Shown in pieces: positions 47,066 to 56,630 of a stretch of DNA of 64,000 nucleotides. The notes beneath the pieces are model-generated. The model was not told the DNA's origin, ran no database searches, and saw only the letters and a program-made list of their open reading frames with translations. Source of the DNA: Halalkalibacter akibai JCM 9157 (GTDB taxonomy: Bacteria; Bacillota; Bacilli; Bacillales; Bacillaceae_D); contig NZ_BAUV01000006.1 in assembly GCF_000513135.1 (NCBI RefSeq), forward strand, positions 62,001-126,000. Direction: 5' to 3'. Each line of letters starts with the position of its first letter. Within the stretch, counting starts at the first letter, position 1. The translations under genes and the position numbers were made by a program.

Positions 47066-47107
47066 AAAAAAAGGTGACTTCAGAGGATATTTCCTCGCAG
47101 TCACCCT
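47066..47107 (-). terminator. ytoP terminator
   Basis: Two-part stem on the minus strand: AGGGTGACT/AGTCACCTT outer with GAGGA/TCCTC inner, then T7. About 36 bp past the ytoP stop. Confidence 0.8.
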
Positions 47108-47142
47108 CATTTTAATAGTAACAAATTCCTATAATAAAAAGG

Positions 47143-48215
47143 TTACGCTTGTTCTTTTATTGAATTGACTGTTGAAGCATCTGCTGATTTAACCAGTTTA
47201 ACAATTAATTCTTTCGCAGCTGCGTAATCATCAACATGAACGATTGAAGCTGCAGTGTGAATATAGCGTGAGCAAATACCTACTACTGCTGACGGGACAC
47301 CATCTCCTGACATATGTACTCTTCCGGCGTCCGTTCCGCCTTGTGAAATGAAATATTGGTATGGAATATCATTAGACTCGGCTGTGTCTAATACAAAATC
47401 ACGCATACCACGATGTGTTATCATCGAACGGTCATATATTCTCAGTAAAGCACCTTTGCCTAATTGTCCAAATGCATCTTTTCCACCTGTAGCATCATTT
47501 GCAGGACTTGCATCAAGTGCAAAAAAGATATCAGGCTTGATCATGTTGCTGCAGTTTGTGCGCCTCTTAATCCTACCTCTTCTTGTACGGTTGCACCTGA
47601 ATACAAAACATTAGGAAGCTTTTCGTTTTTCAATTCTTTTAAAAGCTCTAATGACAAACCCACTCCATAACGGTTATCCCAAGCCTTAGCAAGAATCTTC
47701 TTTTCATTAGCCATTGGCGTAAATGGACAAATCGGAACAATTTGCTGACCTGGCTTTATGCCAATCGCTTCAGCATCCGCTTTATCATCTGCACCAATAT
47801 CAATGTACATATGTTTCATTTCCATTGGCTTTTTACGTTGTGCCTCTTCTAATAAATGAGGTGGTGTCGAACCGATCACACCAATAATCGGTCCGTTAGT
47901 TGTCATAATTTGAACTCGCTGCGCAAGTAAAACTTGGCTCCACCAACCTCCTAATGGCTGAAAACGAATTAAACCTTGTTTATTAATGGATGTAACCATA
48001 AAACCAACTTCATCCATATGACCAGCTACCATAACCGTAGGCCCAGATTCGTCTCCACGTTTCACACCAAAAATACTCCCCAACCGATCTTGAACGATTT
48101 CATCTGTATATTTTTCCATTTCTGAACGAACAAATTTACGAACATCATGTTCAAATCCAGGTGCCCCTTGAAGCTCTGTTAACGCTTTAAATAATTGTAA
48201 CGTCTCTTGATTCAC
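47143..48215 (-). CDS. ytoP: M42 family glutamyl aminopeptidase YtoP (frameshift near 47541)
   Basis: Binuclear-metal aminopeptidase. The N-terminal part (48215-47541) ends after [13 protein letters not shown], and a second frame overlapping by 4 bases continues with [21 protein letters not shown] to the stop at 47143. One base added in the GCAACATG tract gives 357 residues, exactly the B. subtilis YtoP length. Metal and catalytic residues are present on both sides: His in AGHMDEVGF, Asp in DNRYG, Glu-Glu in EEVGLRGA and the DAS Asp. The overlap imitates translational coupling, but no known M42 enzyme is split here, so a consensus error is likelier. Confidence 0.88.
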
Positions 48216-48322
48216 TTTAACAAACTCCTTTCGAAAACCTAAATAATTATGTATCTCTTTTATTTTATCTGAAGAACTAGTTCATTGCCACCATTCTCTT
48301 TTTTTACAATTTTAGAATCTAA

Positions 48323-48352
48323 TTGAAACGACAGTCTTTTTTTGGATATACT
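48323..48352 (+). promoter_or_regulatory. Possible sigma-A promoter of ytzB
   Basis: TTGAAA (48323-48328), an 18-bp spacer and TATACT (48347-48352), 37 bp before the ytzB start. Confidence 0.5.
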
Positions 48353-48389
48353 AAGATAAAGTGAATGTACCTAGAGAGGAAGATGAAAA

Positions 48390-48695
48390 ATGGTAAAACG
48401 ATTTATCGCAGGATTAAGTCTAGGCTTAGCAGCTGGATATTTATTAGGACCTCAACTACGAACAGAGAAAATTTCACCTGAAAGAGCTCTAAAAGAAATC
48501 AAAAAAACCGTTTCACGCACATATGCTATTTCAGGTTCATGGATTCATATGATTCCAGAAACAGTAGAGCTAAATCAGATTTCTTGCAATGTCTACCGTG
48601 GTGGCCTTTCAACGACGAACGAACAGGGCACAACTCAATTTGAATTTTTAGCTGATACAAAAACAGGAGCTTTATTAGATTTAAAGGCTACTTAA
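48390..48695 (+). CDS. ytzB: YtzB, small PepSY-like protein
   Basis: A 101-residue protein with a hydrophobic N-terminal stretch (GLSLGLAAGYLLGP) that could be a signal or anchor, followed by one compact alpha/beta domain with an ISGSWIHMIPE segment and a closing strand TGALLDLK, resembling PepSY-like modules. Function unknown. A GAGAGGAAG site precedes the ATG. It forms a single-gene unit ending in a strong hairpin and is adjacent to ytoP, as in B. subtilis. Confidence 0.82.
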   Translation: MVKRFIAGLSLGLAAGYLLGPQLRTEKISPERALKEIKKTVSRTYAISGSWIHMIPETVELNQISCNVYRGGLSTTNEQGTTQFEFLADTKTGALLDLKAT

Positions 48696-48708
48696 TATGA
48701 TCTTTTTA

Positions 48709-48768
48709 AAAACCTGCTTGAATGAATCTCAACCTTAAGTGTTCGGTTGAGTTCGAGCAGGTTTTTTA
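48709..48768 (+). terminator. ytzB terminator
   Basis: AAACCTGCT/AGCAGGTTT outer arms with TCAACC/GGTTGA inside, then T6; it begins about 15 bp after the stop. Confidence 0.8.
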
Positions 48769-48805
48769 ATTACATTGGTTTTTGTTATTACTTTATATGC
48801 TTAAT

Positions 48806-48938
48806 AGCTCCGTTACATTGCGCTGCAGGCACTTGCTTTCCGCGGGGAGAAGCCAAGCCCCCACGACATTCGTCTGTGTGGTCTTGCCCTTCCTCTTTTT
48901 CCCGCAGGAGTCAAGTTCCTTCCGCTCCATTTCACTTA
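48806..48938. repeat. Family A repeat copy A5 (full core)
   Basis: Left arm GCTCCGTTACATTGCGCTGC with AGGCACTTGCTTTCCGCGGGG, right arm CCCGCAGGAGTCAAG and TTCCGCTCCATTTCACTT. A partial flank CCCTTACGAGAAGAGC at about 48964 resembles the outer end of the long copies. It lies between the convergent ytzB and ytnP. Open frames through it are not genes. Confidence 0.8.
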
Positions 48939-48983
48939 ATTCTTTCCGTCTATCAATAGACAACCCTTACGAGAAGAGCATTT

Positions 48984-49835
48984 TTAATAGGAATAAGGTG
49001 TTCTTTCAATCGAGCTGATGATCTCACCTTGTTCGTTCCATTTGATCATCCGGTATTTGTAATCATGATAAAATAAGAACGAGGCATTTTCTTGTTTGGC
49101 GTAATTCATCCATTTTTCTTTTTCCTTAATTGATGTCATGGGATAATCATCATAAGCTAAAACCCATAGTACATTGGCATGGGCATGGGTCGGCATTATA
49201 TCCGCTAAATGTATAAAACTTTCTCCCTCATGTTCTATAAGCAAAATAGAATGTCCATCACTATGGCCACCTGTATGAACAAGTCGAATACCCGGTATAA
49301 CTTCGACCTCGTCAGTAAAGGTTTTAATTTGATCGGTAATGGCTATTCGATTTTGTTGCCAATATGTATTTTTTGAACGAATGTTAGGATTATTCATTTC
49401 TTTCCATTCAATCTCTGAAGTATAGATTACAGCGTTTTCAAATAATGATGTATCTGCTCCATTAACCTTTTTAACTAATCCCGAAGCATGATCAAAGTGA
49501 AGGTGAGTCATTAAAACTATATCTATATCAGAAGGAGCCAATCCAAGCTTGGCTAAATTTTGTTCCACTGAGGATTCTTCTAGAACACCATAATTTCTTC
49601 TTTGTTTTTCATCTAATCTTTCATTTCCTATACCAGCTTCAACTAAAATCCTTTTTCCATCTTTCTCGATTAGCATTGGGTCTGTTCTAAGTTCAATTTG
49701 ATTTTTATCATTATGAGGATATTTCCTACTCCATAAAGGTTTTGGGACTACTCCGAACATGGCTCCCCCATCCATATGAGTAACCCCACCGTTTAACCAT
49801 GTGATTGTAAGGCCATCTCTTTCTAATCGTTCCAC
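48984..49835 (-). CDS. ytnP: Metallo-beta-lactamase fold lactonase YtnP
   Basis: Predicted quorum-quenching hydrolase; B. subtilis YtnP interferes with Streptomyces signalling. The product is 283 residues. Zn ligands are in [10 protein letters not shown], with [10 protein letters not shown] and a later [10 protein letters not shown]. The GTG at 49835 is chosen for the AAGGAGGAG site and because the protein then matches B. subtilis; upstream codons encode no family sequence. It is followed by a family A repeat, and trmB lies upstream. Confidence 0.88.
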   Translation of the reverse strand: MERLERDGLTITWLNGGVTHMDGGAMFGVVPKPLWSRKYPHNDKNQIELRTDPMLIEKDGKRILVEAGIGNERLDEKQRRNYGVLEESSVEQNLAKLGLAPSDIDIVLMTHLHFDHASGLVKKVNGADTSLFENAVIYTSEIEWKEMNNPNIRSKNTYWQQNRIAITDQIKTFTDEVEVIPGIRLVHTGGHSDGHSILLIEHEGESFIHLADIMPTHAHANVLWVLAYDDYPMTSIKEKEKWMNYAKQENASFLFYHDYKYRMIKWNEQGEIISSIERTPYSY

Positions 49836-49952
49836 TAGATCTCCTCCTTGTGTGCTACTATCTAATGAATATTCGGCACAGATCACTAATATCCTGTTTT
49901 CACTTAGATTACCAAACCAATAAACACAATAAGTCATGTTAAAAAAGCCAAT

Positions 49953-49977
49953 AAAAAAACACCGAAACCTCGGTGCT
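49953..49977 (-). terminator. trmB terminator
   Basis: CACCGA/TCGGTG stem with a 4-base loop; on the minus strand followed by T7, about 10 bp past the trmB stop. Confidence 0.75.
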
Positions 49978-49985
49978 TTAATACA

Positions 49986-50623
49986 TTAGCGAAACTTTGC
50001 CTCACAACGATAAATCCGCATCCCTTTCTGGGAAAACTTTTCTTCATACTCTGTCATTACATTACCTTCAATGTCACTCTTATGAAGATCTAAACTGACA
50101 TTATGAAGTGACATCCCGTAACCCGACAAGCTTTCAAGAGAGTATTCAAATAATCCTTGATTATCGGTTTTAAAATGAATTTCGCCAGTAGGTTTTAAAA
50201 TTTGTTTGTATAAATCAAGAAAACCTTTATACGTAAGTCTTCTTTTTTCATGTTTATTTTTAGGCCAAGGATCCGTAAAGTTAATAAACAAACGATCAAC
50301 TTCTCCTTGATCAAAATAATCTAAAATATTTGTCACATCTTCATTTAAAAATTTGACATTGGGTTGCTCTGATTCGATTGCACGTTCTAAAGCAGTAATA
50401 ATAACACTGTCATACTTTTCAATACCGATGTAATTTACTTCAGGGTGCAGCATCCCCATGCCCATTAGAAATTGACCTTTACCTGTACCAACTTCAACAT
50501 GGATTGGGTGATCATTGTTGAAGACTTGATTCCATTTCCCCTTATGTTCACTAGGGTTAGAAACAATAATGTGGGGATATTGTTTCATCTTTTCTTTCGC
50601 CCCAGCTTATTACGTAAACGCAC
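49986..50623 (-). CDS. trmB: tRNA (guanine-N7-)-methyltransferase TrmB (frameshift near 50602)
   Basis: It makes m7G46 in tRNA using SAM. The C-terminal 200 residues read well: SAM loop HVEVGTGKGQF and NFTDPWPKNKHEKRRL are diagnostic. The N-terminus expected for the family is in another frame: GTG 50623 with GAGGTGG upstream reads MRLRNK, then ends after six more codons. One base added within the CTGGGG tract at about 50602 joins RNKLGAKEKM to KQYPHIIVSNP and gives 212 residues, against 213 in B. subtilis. So the ATG at 50588 is an internal Met, not the start. Confidence 0.9.
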
Positions 50624-50742
50624 GACGCCACCTCTTTTTTGTTATTTCAAATGTATTTATTGAGAGTAATTATAAGAATAGCTTTTACTATTCAAGTGCA
50701 AAATAAAGCTTAGGAATACTATTTTAAGGAGTGCTCGCCTCT

Positions 50743-50994
50743 ATGCCTATTTCCAATGAAGATAAATTGCATTTACTTCGAGACCTTATTGAAAACCAAG
50801 CTGCTGAAAACTACATGACAACAGATGAAGCTCAACAAATTGAACGTTTGCTATCTTCCTTAGCTACTGACCCTGCCCTACAACCCGCAGTTTTAGAAAC
50901 GCTCGAGCAGATTCAACAAAAACACCAGTTAAATCATGAACCTTTTGATCAGAACGATGTCGAACAATGGCTCAATGTCTTAACTATAGAATAA
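50743..50994 (+). CDS. ytzH: YtzH-like protein
   Basis: An 83-residue, helical, acidic protein of unknown function. The start MPISNEDKLHLLRDLI resembles B. subtilis YtzH, and the position between trmB and ytmP is conserved. An AAGGAG lies about 11 bases before ATG 50743, slightly long; the in-frame GTG at 50731 is inside the site and less likely. No domain is recognised. Confidence 0.75.
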   Translation: MPISNEDKLHLLRDLIENQAAENYMTTDEAQQIERLLSSLATDPALQPAVLETLEQIQQKHQLNHEPFDQNDVEQWLNVLTIE

Positions 50995-51046
50995 ATCGAC
51001 TTTATTCCTCAGGAAATATCGAGTTTTTTCTCGTATTTAACAAATC

Positions 51047-51078
51047 AAAAGACTCACCGATGCTTGAACTGGTGAGTC
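51047..51078 (-). terminator. ytmP terminator
   Basis: GACTCACC/GGTGAGTC stem with a 12-base loop, followed on the minus strand by TTTTG, two bases from the ytmP stop. Confidence 0.75.
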
Positions 51079-51079
51079 C

Positions 51080-51859
51080 CTACTCCTTTAGGAGGCTTTC
51101 AATATACAACTTTAATTGTTGAACTTCCTCAAATTGTTGTCTTCCAAAGTGCCAAAGCAATACAGAAATGGATTGTGAAACCACATACCAATGCATACGA
51201 CCACGTAAAGAAGGGTCTAGCTGTATACCATATTGAGAAAGCCAAGCTTCCCAATCTTGTTTCGGGATATAAGAATAAAGAAGTAAACCAAGATCTAACG
51301 CTGGATCAGAAACAGTTGCACCGTCCCAGTCAATTAAATATAGGTGGTCTTCTTCGTCTAACATCCAATTATTATGGTTTATATCACAGTGACAAACAAC
51401 ATAATGTTCATGTCTAACTGATTCCAACATCTCAAATAAGTAAGTCATGCCCGCTTCAATCGTTTCATCTTCAATATGATAAGCTTGAAGTTGTCTGCGT
51501 AAATTTTCAACAATGACATAAGGCGTTAATGGTTGATTACCGATTCGCTTAAACATGTCGAGAAGTTCACTTGATCCGTGAATCTTTGATAATAATGCTG
51601 CTACACGGTTTTCCTTCATTTCAAAAGCTTTAAGTTCTCGACCTTGTATTAGCTTTTGAGCAGTGACAACATCCCCATTTTCCAACCGTTTTGTCCAGAG
51701 TAATTTGGGAACAATTCCTTCTGCAGAAAGAACAGCAAGAAAAGGTGACGAATTTCGTTTTAAAAACACTGTTTGTTCACCTTGTTGGGCAATATACGCT
51801 TCTCCTGTTGCACCACCAGCCGGATGCACTTTCCAGCCATCTCCTAAAAATTGTTCCAC
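51080..51859 (-). CDS. ytmP: Phosphotransferase (APH/choline kinase-like) YtmP
   Basis: A kinase-fold phosphotransferase of unknown substrate. The 259-residue product includes PAGGATGEAY near the N-terminus, FLKRNSSPFLAVLSAEG, the catalytic loop VCHCDINHNNWM (Asp and Asn) and LIDWDGATVSDPALDLG, the metal-binding DWD. The GTG at 51859 is preferred from similarity to B. subtilis YtmP and an AGGGTG site; earlier starts are possible. It is upstream of its own terminator and downstream of the pullulanase gene. Confidence 0.85.
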   Translation of the reverse strand: MEQFLGDGWKVHPAGGATGEAYIAQQGEQTVFLKRNSSPFLAVLSAEGIVPKLLWTKRLENGDVVTAQKLIQGRELKAFEMKENRVAALLSKIHGSSELLDMFKRIGNQPLTPYVIVENLRRQLQAYHIEDETIEAGMTYLFEMLESVRHEHYVVCHCDINHNNWMLDEEDHLYLIDWDGATVSDPALDLGLLLYSYIPKQDWEAWLSQYGIQLDPSLRGRMHWYVVSQSISVLLWHFGRQQFEEVQQLKLYIESLLKE

Positions 51860-51977
51860 CCAATTCACCCTCAATTTCATCATATCTCTAGCCAGAAAAC
51901 TCTGTGAGACCAAGTATAGTATACATTATTTGAAGACAACATGTCATTTTAAAATTAAATCTTACGAATTCCTTAGT

Positions 51978-54146
51978 CTATAGACTAGCAAGGACAAATG
52001 TAGATAAAGGAGAAACTTGAACACAGTCTTCACCTATTTTGTCTAATGGTATCAGAGAAACACTAGAATCGTCAACGAATACTTGCCAATTCTTGTTCTC
52101 AGGAAGAAAAAAGTGTTGTTTGTCAAAAGATGCGTTGTGTATAACAATGATGTCTTTCCAATCATCGAGTTTCCCTAAATCTTTTAATTGGTAAGCGATA
52201 CATTGAGGTTCCGCTTTAATAATCTCAAGATGCTTGTTGATAAGTTCGTATGTTTCGAGTCTAAAGGCCGGATGGTTCCTTCTTATTCGAATCAGTTTTT
52301 GGACATATTCAACATGTTCGTTAAAATAAGCACGTTGGTTCCAATCAAATGCATTAATCCAATCTGGTTGATTATAACTATTTTCAACACCATGCTTCGT
52401 CCTAAACCACTCTTGTCCGGCGTGAATAAACGGAATCCCTTGAGAAAGTAAAATGATAGATGTTGCTAACAGTTGTCTTTTTACCAGGAGTGAACGGCGT
52501 TCATATGGATGAACAAGCTTTAATTTATCCCATAATGTGTGATTATCATGAGCTTCCACGTAATTGATTGCTTGTATCGGTTCTTTGAAATCGCCTATAC
52601 TACCTTTTATTCCGTGTACAATAGCATGTGAATCTTTTTCATGTCCACTAATGAACCCCGGTTCCTTTATGTTAAAAGTACTGCCTTTTAAACCGTCACG
52701 AAATTTATCTTGAAAGAAACCAACCCCATCAAGCGCTAGCGCCTGCTCCATCACAGCCCTTTTTTCAACTGGATAAGCAGTAGGTAAATTCCATCCTTCA
52801 CCGAAAATCAACACATCTTCATTTATTTTAGTCGCTTCTTCCCTTACTTGTTTCATCGTCTCTATATCTAAAATACCCATTAAATCAAAGCGAAATCCAT
52901 CTACTCGGTATTCTTTCAACCAATAACAGATTGCATCAACGATCATCTTTCGTGCCATTTTTCTTTCTGATGCAAAATCATTCCCTACCCCTGTACCATC
53001 ACTAATTTCATTTTCAGGTGTATACCGAAAAAAGTATCCTGGCACTAACAAATCTAAAGCAGATTCTTCCCAAATGTAAACATGATTAAAGACAACATCC
53101 ATAATGACTCGTAATTGTTTTTCATGTAAAGCTGCAATTAACTGTTTAAACTCGCGTATTCGTTTTTGCCCATCGTAAGGGTCACTAGCATAACTTCCTT
53201 CAGGCACAAAAAAATGAGTCGTATCATAACCCCAATTATATTCATCATCACGATTACTTTCATCGACACTTCCATACTCTTGAACAGGTAACAATTCAAC
53301 ATGTGTAATTCCTAAATTCGTTAAGTAATCTAGACCGGTTGCAAGCATGTCTTTGTCCTTTAGACCAGTTTCAGCTAACCCTAAATATCTACCTTTATTT
53401 TCTATCCCGTTTGTCGGGCTAATTGTAAAGTCTCTAATATGGAGCTCGTATATGACAACATCATTTTTAGTAAGATTAAAAAGATCAGGCCAATGGTCAG
53501 GCTCTGTCAAAGAAAGATCTCCAATCATGGCCTTTTCTCCATTTACACATAGAAATTTGGCATAAGGATCAACCACTTGTCGCCAAGTTTGATTAACATA
53601 GACCTCAAAAAGATACCAATTACCTTCATGATTTCCTTCTAATTCAAGACGCCAAACTCCTTTTTCGTCCCGCTGACATGAATGAGCTACACCCTTTTCT
53701 TCATACCAATGCTGAAAAATAATTACATTTAACCTTGTCGCAGTTGGGGCCCAAACCGCAAAATTGGCTTTCTCTTTTTGATAGTGTACCCCTAGGTCCT
53801 TCCCATCGTAATAGAACAAATCATCAAACTCTTTTGTTCGAACAGCTTCCGTAATCTCCAGATAGCAAGCAATACCTTTATACATGACATAACTGTTTTC
53901 TCCAAAGGGGAATGGAAAACCTAGACTTAATTCCACCTTCTTCCCCTCCAAAACTATAACGTTTAAAGGATATTCTCCATCACTATTAATCATCGACCAA
54001 CCATTTCTGTCTATTTCATGAGAACTTTCAACGATTACTCTAATCGTGTCAACGGTTACAAGTTCAGCCTTTTCCAATCTATAATTGACAAATGGCTCCT
54101 TCTTTTGCTTCAATGATGAAAGCCCCCTAACTTTTTTAATCTTCAT
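51978..54146 (-). CDS. amyX: Type I pullulanase
   Basis: Hydrolyses alpha-1,6 bonds in pullulan and branched glucans, releasing linear dextrins. No signal peptide is seen, so it is cytoplasmic and probably acts on glycogen or imported dextrins. The 722-residue protein shows the pullulanase signature YNWGYDT and the GH13 regions VIMDVVFNHVY, GFRFDLMGILD (nucleophile Asp), FGEGWNLP (acid/base Glu) and YVEAHDNHTLWD. The N-terminal ~230 residues form accessory beta domains (CBM48-like). It matches B. subtilis AmyX in length and order. Confidence 0.95.
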   Translation of the reverse strand: MKIKKVRGLSSLKQKKEPFVNYRLEKAELVTVDTIRVIVESSHEIDRNGWSMINSDGEYPLNVIVLEGKKVELSLGFPFPFGENSYVMYKGIACYLEITEAVRTKEFDDLFYYDGKDLGVHYQKEKANFAVWAPTATRLNVIIFQHWYEEKGVAHSCQRDEKGVWRLELEGNHEGNWYLFEVYVNQTWRQVVDPYAKFLCVNGEKAMIGDLSLTEPDHWPDLFNLTKNDVVIYELHIRDFTISPTNGIENKGRYLGLAETGLKDKDMLATGLDYLTNLGITHVELLPVQEYGSVDESNRDDEYNWGYDTTHFFVPEGSYASDPYDGQKRIREFKQLIAALHEKQLRVIMDVVFNHVYIWEESALDLLVPGYFFRYTPENEISDGTGVGNDFASERKMARKMIVDAICYWLKEYRVDGFRFDLMGILDIETMKQVREEATKINEDVLIFGEGWNLPTAYPVEKRAVMEQALALDGVGFFQDKFRDGLKGSTFNIKEPGFISGHEKDSHAIVHGIKGSIGDFKEPIQAINYVEAHDNHTLWDKLKLVHPYERRSLLVKRQLLATSIILLSQGIPFIHAGQEWFRTKHGVENSYNQPDWINAFDWNQRAYFNEHVEYVQKLIRIRRNHPAFRLETYELINKHLEIIKAEPQCIAYQLKDLGKLDDWKDIIVIHNASFDKQHFFLPENKNWQVFVDDSSVSLIPLDKIGEDCVQVSPLSTFVLASL

Positions 54147-54256
54147 ATTTAATACTACTACACTATGAACGAATGTAGAGAAGCATTCGTTCAGAAGAAA
54201 GTTCTATGTTATCGAGGAGATCGGTTAGGATTGAACTGAATTTTTGGAGGAAAAAA

Positions 54257-55123
54257 ATGAGTACGCAAACGAATATTAGAGCCAGATTATTAATTTCTTG
54301 TCACGATCAACCAGGAATTGTTTCAGCTGTTTCAACTTTTCTACACCAATACAAAGCAAACATTGTTCAATCAGATCAATATTCCACTGATCCATCCGGC
54401 GGAATGTTCTTCATGAGAATTGAGTTTGACCTATTTGAAGAAGGCTACGATTTCACCATTGTGCGTCAAGCTTTTGCTAACGTAGCGTCTTCTTTCAAAA
54501 TGGAATGGAAGATGGACCTAGCATCCAGAAGAAAGAAAATGGCCGTCTTTGTCTCAAAAGAAGATCATTGTCTGCTTGAACTCCTTTGGAAATGGAGAGC
54601 CGGTGAGTTACCAGTTGATATTCCGCTTGTTATTAGTAATCATCCTACCCTTCAACAAGAGGTAGAGTCTTATGGAATCCCTTTTATCCATATCCCTGTT
54701 AAGAAAGATAACAAAGCAGAAGCAGAGCGTCAGGCAATAGACAAACTTCTACAGCACGATGTAGATTTCATTGTACTTGCTAGATATATGCAAATCCTCT
54801 CTCCTGATTTTGTTGGTACATTCCCTAAGAGAATTATTAACATTCATCACTCTTTCTTACCTGCTTTCATTGGCGCTAACCCTTACGCCAAAGCTTTTGA
54901 ACGTGGAGTGAAATTAATTGGTGCAACGGCCCATTATGTAACAAACGACTTAGACGAAGGACCTATTATTGAGCAAGATATTCTTCGAGTCAATCATCGC
55001 TACACAACAGAACAATTACGAGTAGCCGGCAGACAAATTGAACGAATCGCATTATCAAGAGCTGTCGCTTGGCACACGAACGACCAAATCATCGTACACG
55101 GCAACAAAACAATTATTTTTTAA
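54257..55123 (+). CDS. purU: Formyltetrahydrofolate deformylase
   Basis: Hydrolyses 10-formyl-THF to THF and formate, balancing one-carbon units. The 288-residue product starts MSTQTNIRARLL at ATG 54257 with GGAGG six bases upstream. An N-terminal ACT domain (about 5-85, SCHDQPGIVSAVS) precedes the formyltransferase domain, with catalytic residues in NIHHSFLPAF and DLDEGPIIEQD. It is divergent from the pullulanase gene, and a family A repeat and a strong terminator follow. Confidence 0.95.
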   Translation: MSTQTNIRARLLISCHDQPGIVSAVSTFLHQYKANIVQSDQYSTDPSGGMFFMRIEFDLFEEGYDFTIVRQAFANVASSFKMEWKMDLASRRKKMAVFVSKEDHCLLELLWKWRAGELPVDIPLVISNHPTLQQEVESYGIPFIHIPVKKDNKAEAERQAIDKLLQHDVDFIVLARYMQILSPDFVGTFPKRIINIHHSFLPAFIGANPYAKAFERGVKLIGATAHYVTNDLDEGPIIEQDILRVNHRYTTEQLRVAGRQIERIALSRAVAWHTNDQIIVHGNKTIIF

Positions 55124-55172
55124 AAGATTTCGTAGTGATTGTTGCTATTGATATTCGATGCCAACTAAAGTG

Positions 55173-55295
55173 TAATGGAGCGGAAGGCACTTGACTCCTG
55201 CGGGAAAAAGAGGAAGGGCAAGACCACACAGACGGACGTCGTGAGGGCTTGGCTCCTCCCCGCGGAAAGCAAGTGCCTGTAGCGCAATGGAACGG
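55173..55295. repeat. Family A repeat copy A6 (full core)
   Basis: Opens AATGGAGCGGAAGGCACTTG, has CTCCTGCGGG and, after the loop, CCCGCGGAAAGCAAGTGCC and AGCGCAATGGAACGG. AGGCACTTG and CAAGTGCCT in the two arms are exact complements. It lies in inverse orientation to A5, between purU and the HicB-like gene. Confidence 0.85.
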
Positions 55296-55303
55296 CGTTT
55301 AGG

Positions 55304-55347
55304 AAAAAATGTCTCAAAAAGTTCAATAACTTTTTGAGACATTTTTT
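55304..55347. terminator. Strong bidirectional terminator
   Basis: A perfect 20-bp stem (ATGTCTCAAAAAGTT and its complement, with A6/T6 flanks) with a 4-base loop, between convergent purU and the HicB-like gene. Confidence 0.88.
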
Positions 55348-55349
55348 AT

Positions 55350-55661
55350 CTACAACTTTTTAAGCTCTAAATTAATATAATTAAACTCACTTTCCTCCAT
55401 AGGAGGATCCAAATAGATAATGTGAGCTCCTTCTTTGATTTCTGGTAATGAATAATCCCCATAGTGTTTAATCCAAAGTTGCAGTGATTCAACTAAATGA
55501 CTTCTTGCTTCTCTAACCGTATCTCCAAAACTGACACATCCATCTAGATCAACCATTTCTATCATAATCTCTGAACCACCACACCAGTTATTCACTTTTT
55601 GAACTCTCCATGTGAAATCGCTTATCTGATATGGTTCAAATGTGATTGGTGTCTCTTTCAC
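55350..55661 (-). CDS. HicB-like (UPF0150-type) protein, no HicA partner seen
   Basis: A 103-residue protein whose middle part reads DLDGCVSFGDTVREARSHLVESLQLWI, the hallmark of the HicB partial RNase-H fold. HicB proteins are usually antitoxins for the mRNA interferase HicA, a ~60-residue protein encoded next door. Here the flanking genes are purU and a YtlQ-like protein, and no HicA-like frame was found in the 200 bp on either side. No C-terminal DNA-binding domain is seen either. It may be a solitary relative with another role. Confidence 0.65.
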   Translation of the reverse strand: MKETPITFEPYQISDFTWRVQKVNNWCGGSEIMIEMVDLDGCVSFGDTVREARSHLVESLQLWIKHYGDYSLPEIKEGAHIIYLDPPMEESEFNYINLELKKL

Positions 55662-55682
55662 TATACTCCTCCTCCAGCAAAT

Positions 55683-56606
55683 CTATTCTTGTTCGTGTTT
55701 ATCCTCGATAGCTTCATTTTCTTCCTCTGATTCTTGCTGGGCCGTATAGCAATAGTCAAGAAGAGCTGATGTTACTTTCATTTGTTGATTTTTAATGGGC
55801 GAAGGATGCTTTTGTAGCTTCTCTTTCCAAGCCTGAAACGTTCTTTTATCTATTAAATCAACTTTGGTCCCTTGGATTTTATGATCTATAATGCTATTTG
55901 GACTAATGACTACATTTTTTATAGGGAAGGAAAGGTCATTTTCCTGTAAAATAGGCTTGATAATTCCTGTCATTCTCTGTAATGATACCAATGGGCTAAT
56001 TCGTTTCTTACGAGTTTGATTGACAAACTCTATCCAGAAGCGTTCAGAACTTGCTTCAAATACACTGTGTTCTGATCCATCTAACAAGGTAATACAATAG
56101 ATTTCTGTTGGACTTATTAAGATAATATCTAGTTCTACTGGAGCCTTTTTAACAGAAAAAACAGGTTTATACATAAGAAAGTAATTATCAGGAATTTGTT
56201 GCGTAAAAAATTTTAACCAAGAGTCTCTTTTATATTGCGGCTGTAAAGTAGATTCCCCTAACAAAGACGAACTTGCCCATCTTAATTGTGAATGAAACAA
56301 TTCCTCTATGAAATTCGCTCTAACCTGCTCTAGAGAGAATGTCGGTTGGTTAGATTGGATATCCACATGTGTTGAAAGATCTTTCTTGTTTTTCTTTCCC
56401 CATTTTCGTAACCTATCAAAAAATCTAGACGTTTCTCCTTCCTCCTCTTGATAATCGTCTTGAAAAGATTCATATTGCATTTGTTCCCATTCTGATTTTA
56501 AATAATACCATCTTTCTTTTTTCATACGAGTATACTGACTCGGATAGCGATTCAAATCAAATTGATAACGTGAGATATAATCTTCAAGCTTAATTAAATG
56601 AGCCAT
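55683..56606 (-). CDS. ytlQ: YtlQ-like protein, possible NERD-type nuclease domain
   Basis: A 307-residue cytosolic protein. The N-terminal 100 residues are charged and helical. The middle (about 150-260) has a VELDIILISPTEIYCITLL segment resembling the D-...-E-x-K core of nuclease-related domains, followed by LVSLQRMTGIIKPIL and IKNVVISPNS. Catalytic competence is uncertain because the typical ExK is not clear. The C-terminus is very acidic. Identification with B. subtilis YtlQ rests on length and nearby ytlP-type gene. Function unknown. Confidence 0.6.
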   Translation of the reverse strand: MAHLIKLEDYISRYQFDLNRYPSQYTRMKKERWYYLKSEWEQMQYESFQDDYQEEEGETSRFFDRLRKWGKKNKKDLSTHVDIQSNQPTFSLEQVRANFIEELFHSQLRWASSSLLGESTLQPQYKRDSWLKFFTQQIPDNYFLMYKPVFSVKKAPVELDIILISPTEIYCITLLDGSEHSVFEASSERFWIEFVNQTRKKRISPLVSLQRMTGIIKPILQENDLSFPIKNVVISPNSIIDHKIQGTKVDLIDKRTFQAWKEKLQKHPSPIKNQQMKVTSALLDYCYTAQQESEEENEAIEDKHEQE

Positions 56607-56630
56607 ACTCGTCCTCCCCCTACCTCTATG

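Noticed and set aside
47143-48215. ytoP as two genuinely separate overlapping genes
   Set aside because: The 4-base overlap looks like coupling, but the split falls within the M42 catalytic core and one added base gives exactly the family length.
48747-48959. Open frames across the family A copy between ytzB and ytnP
   Set aside because: They overlap repeat sequence shared by non-coding copies and lack ribosome sites; the same applies to frames at 7291-7521, 36891-37082 and 55145-55342.
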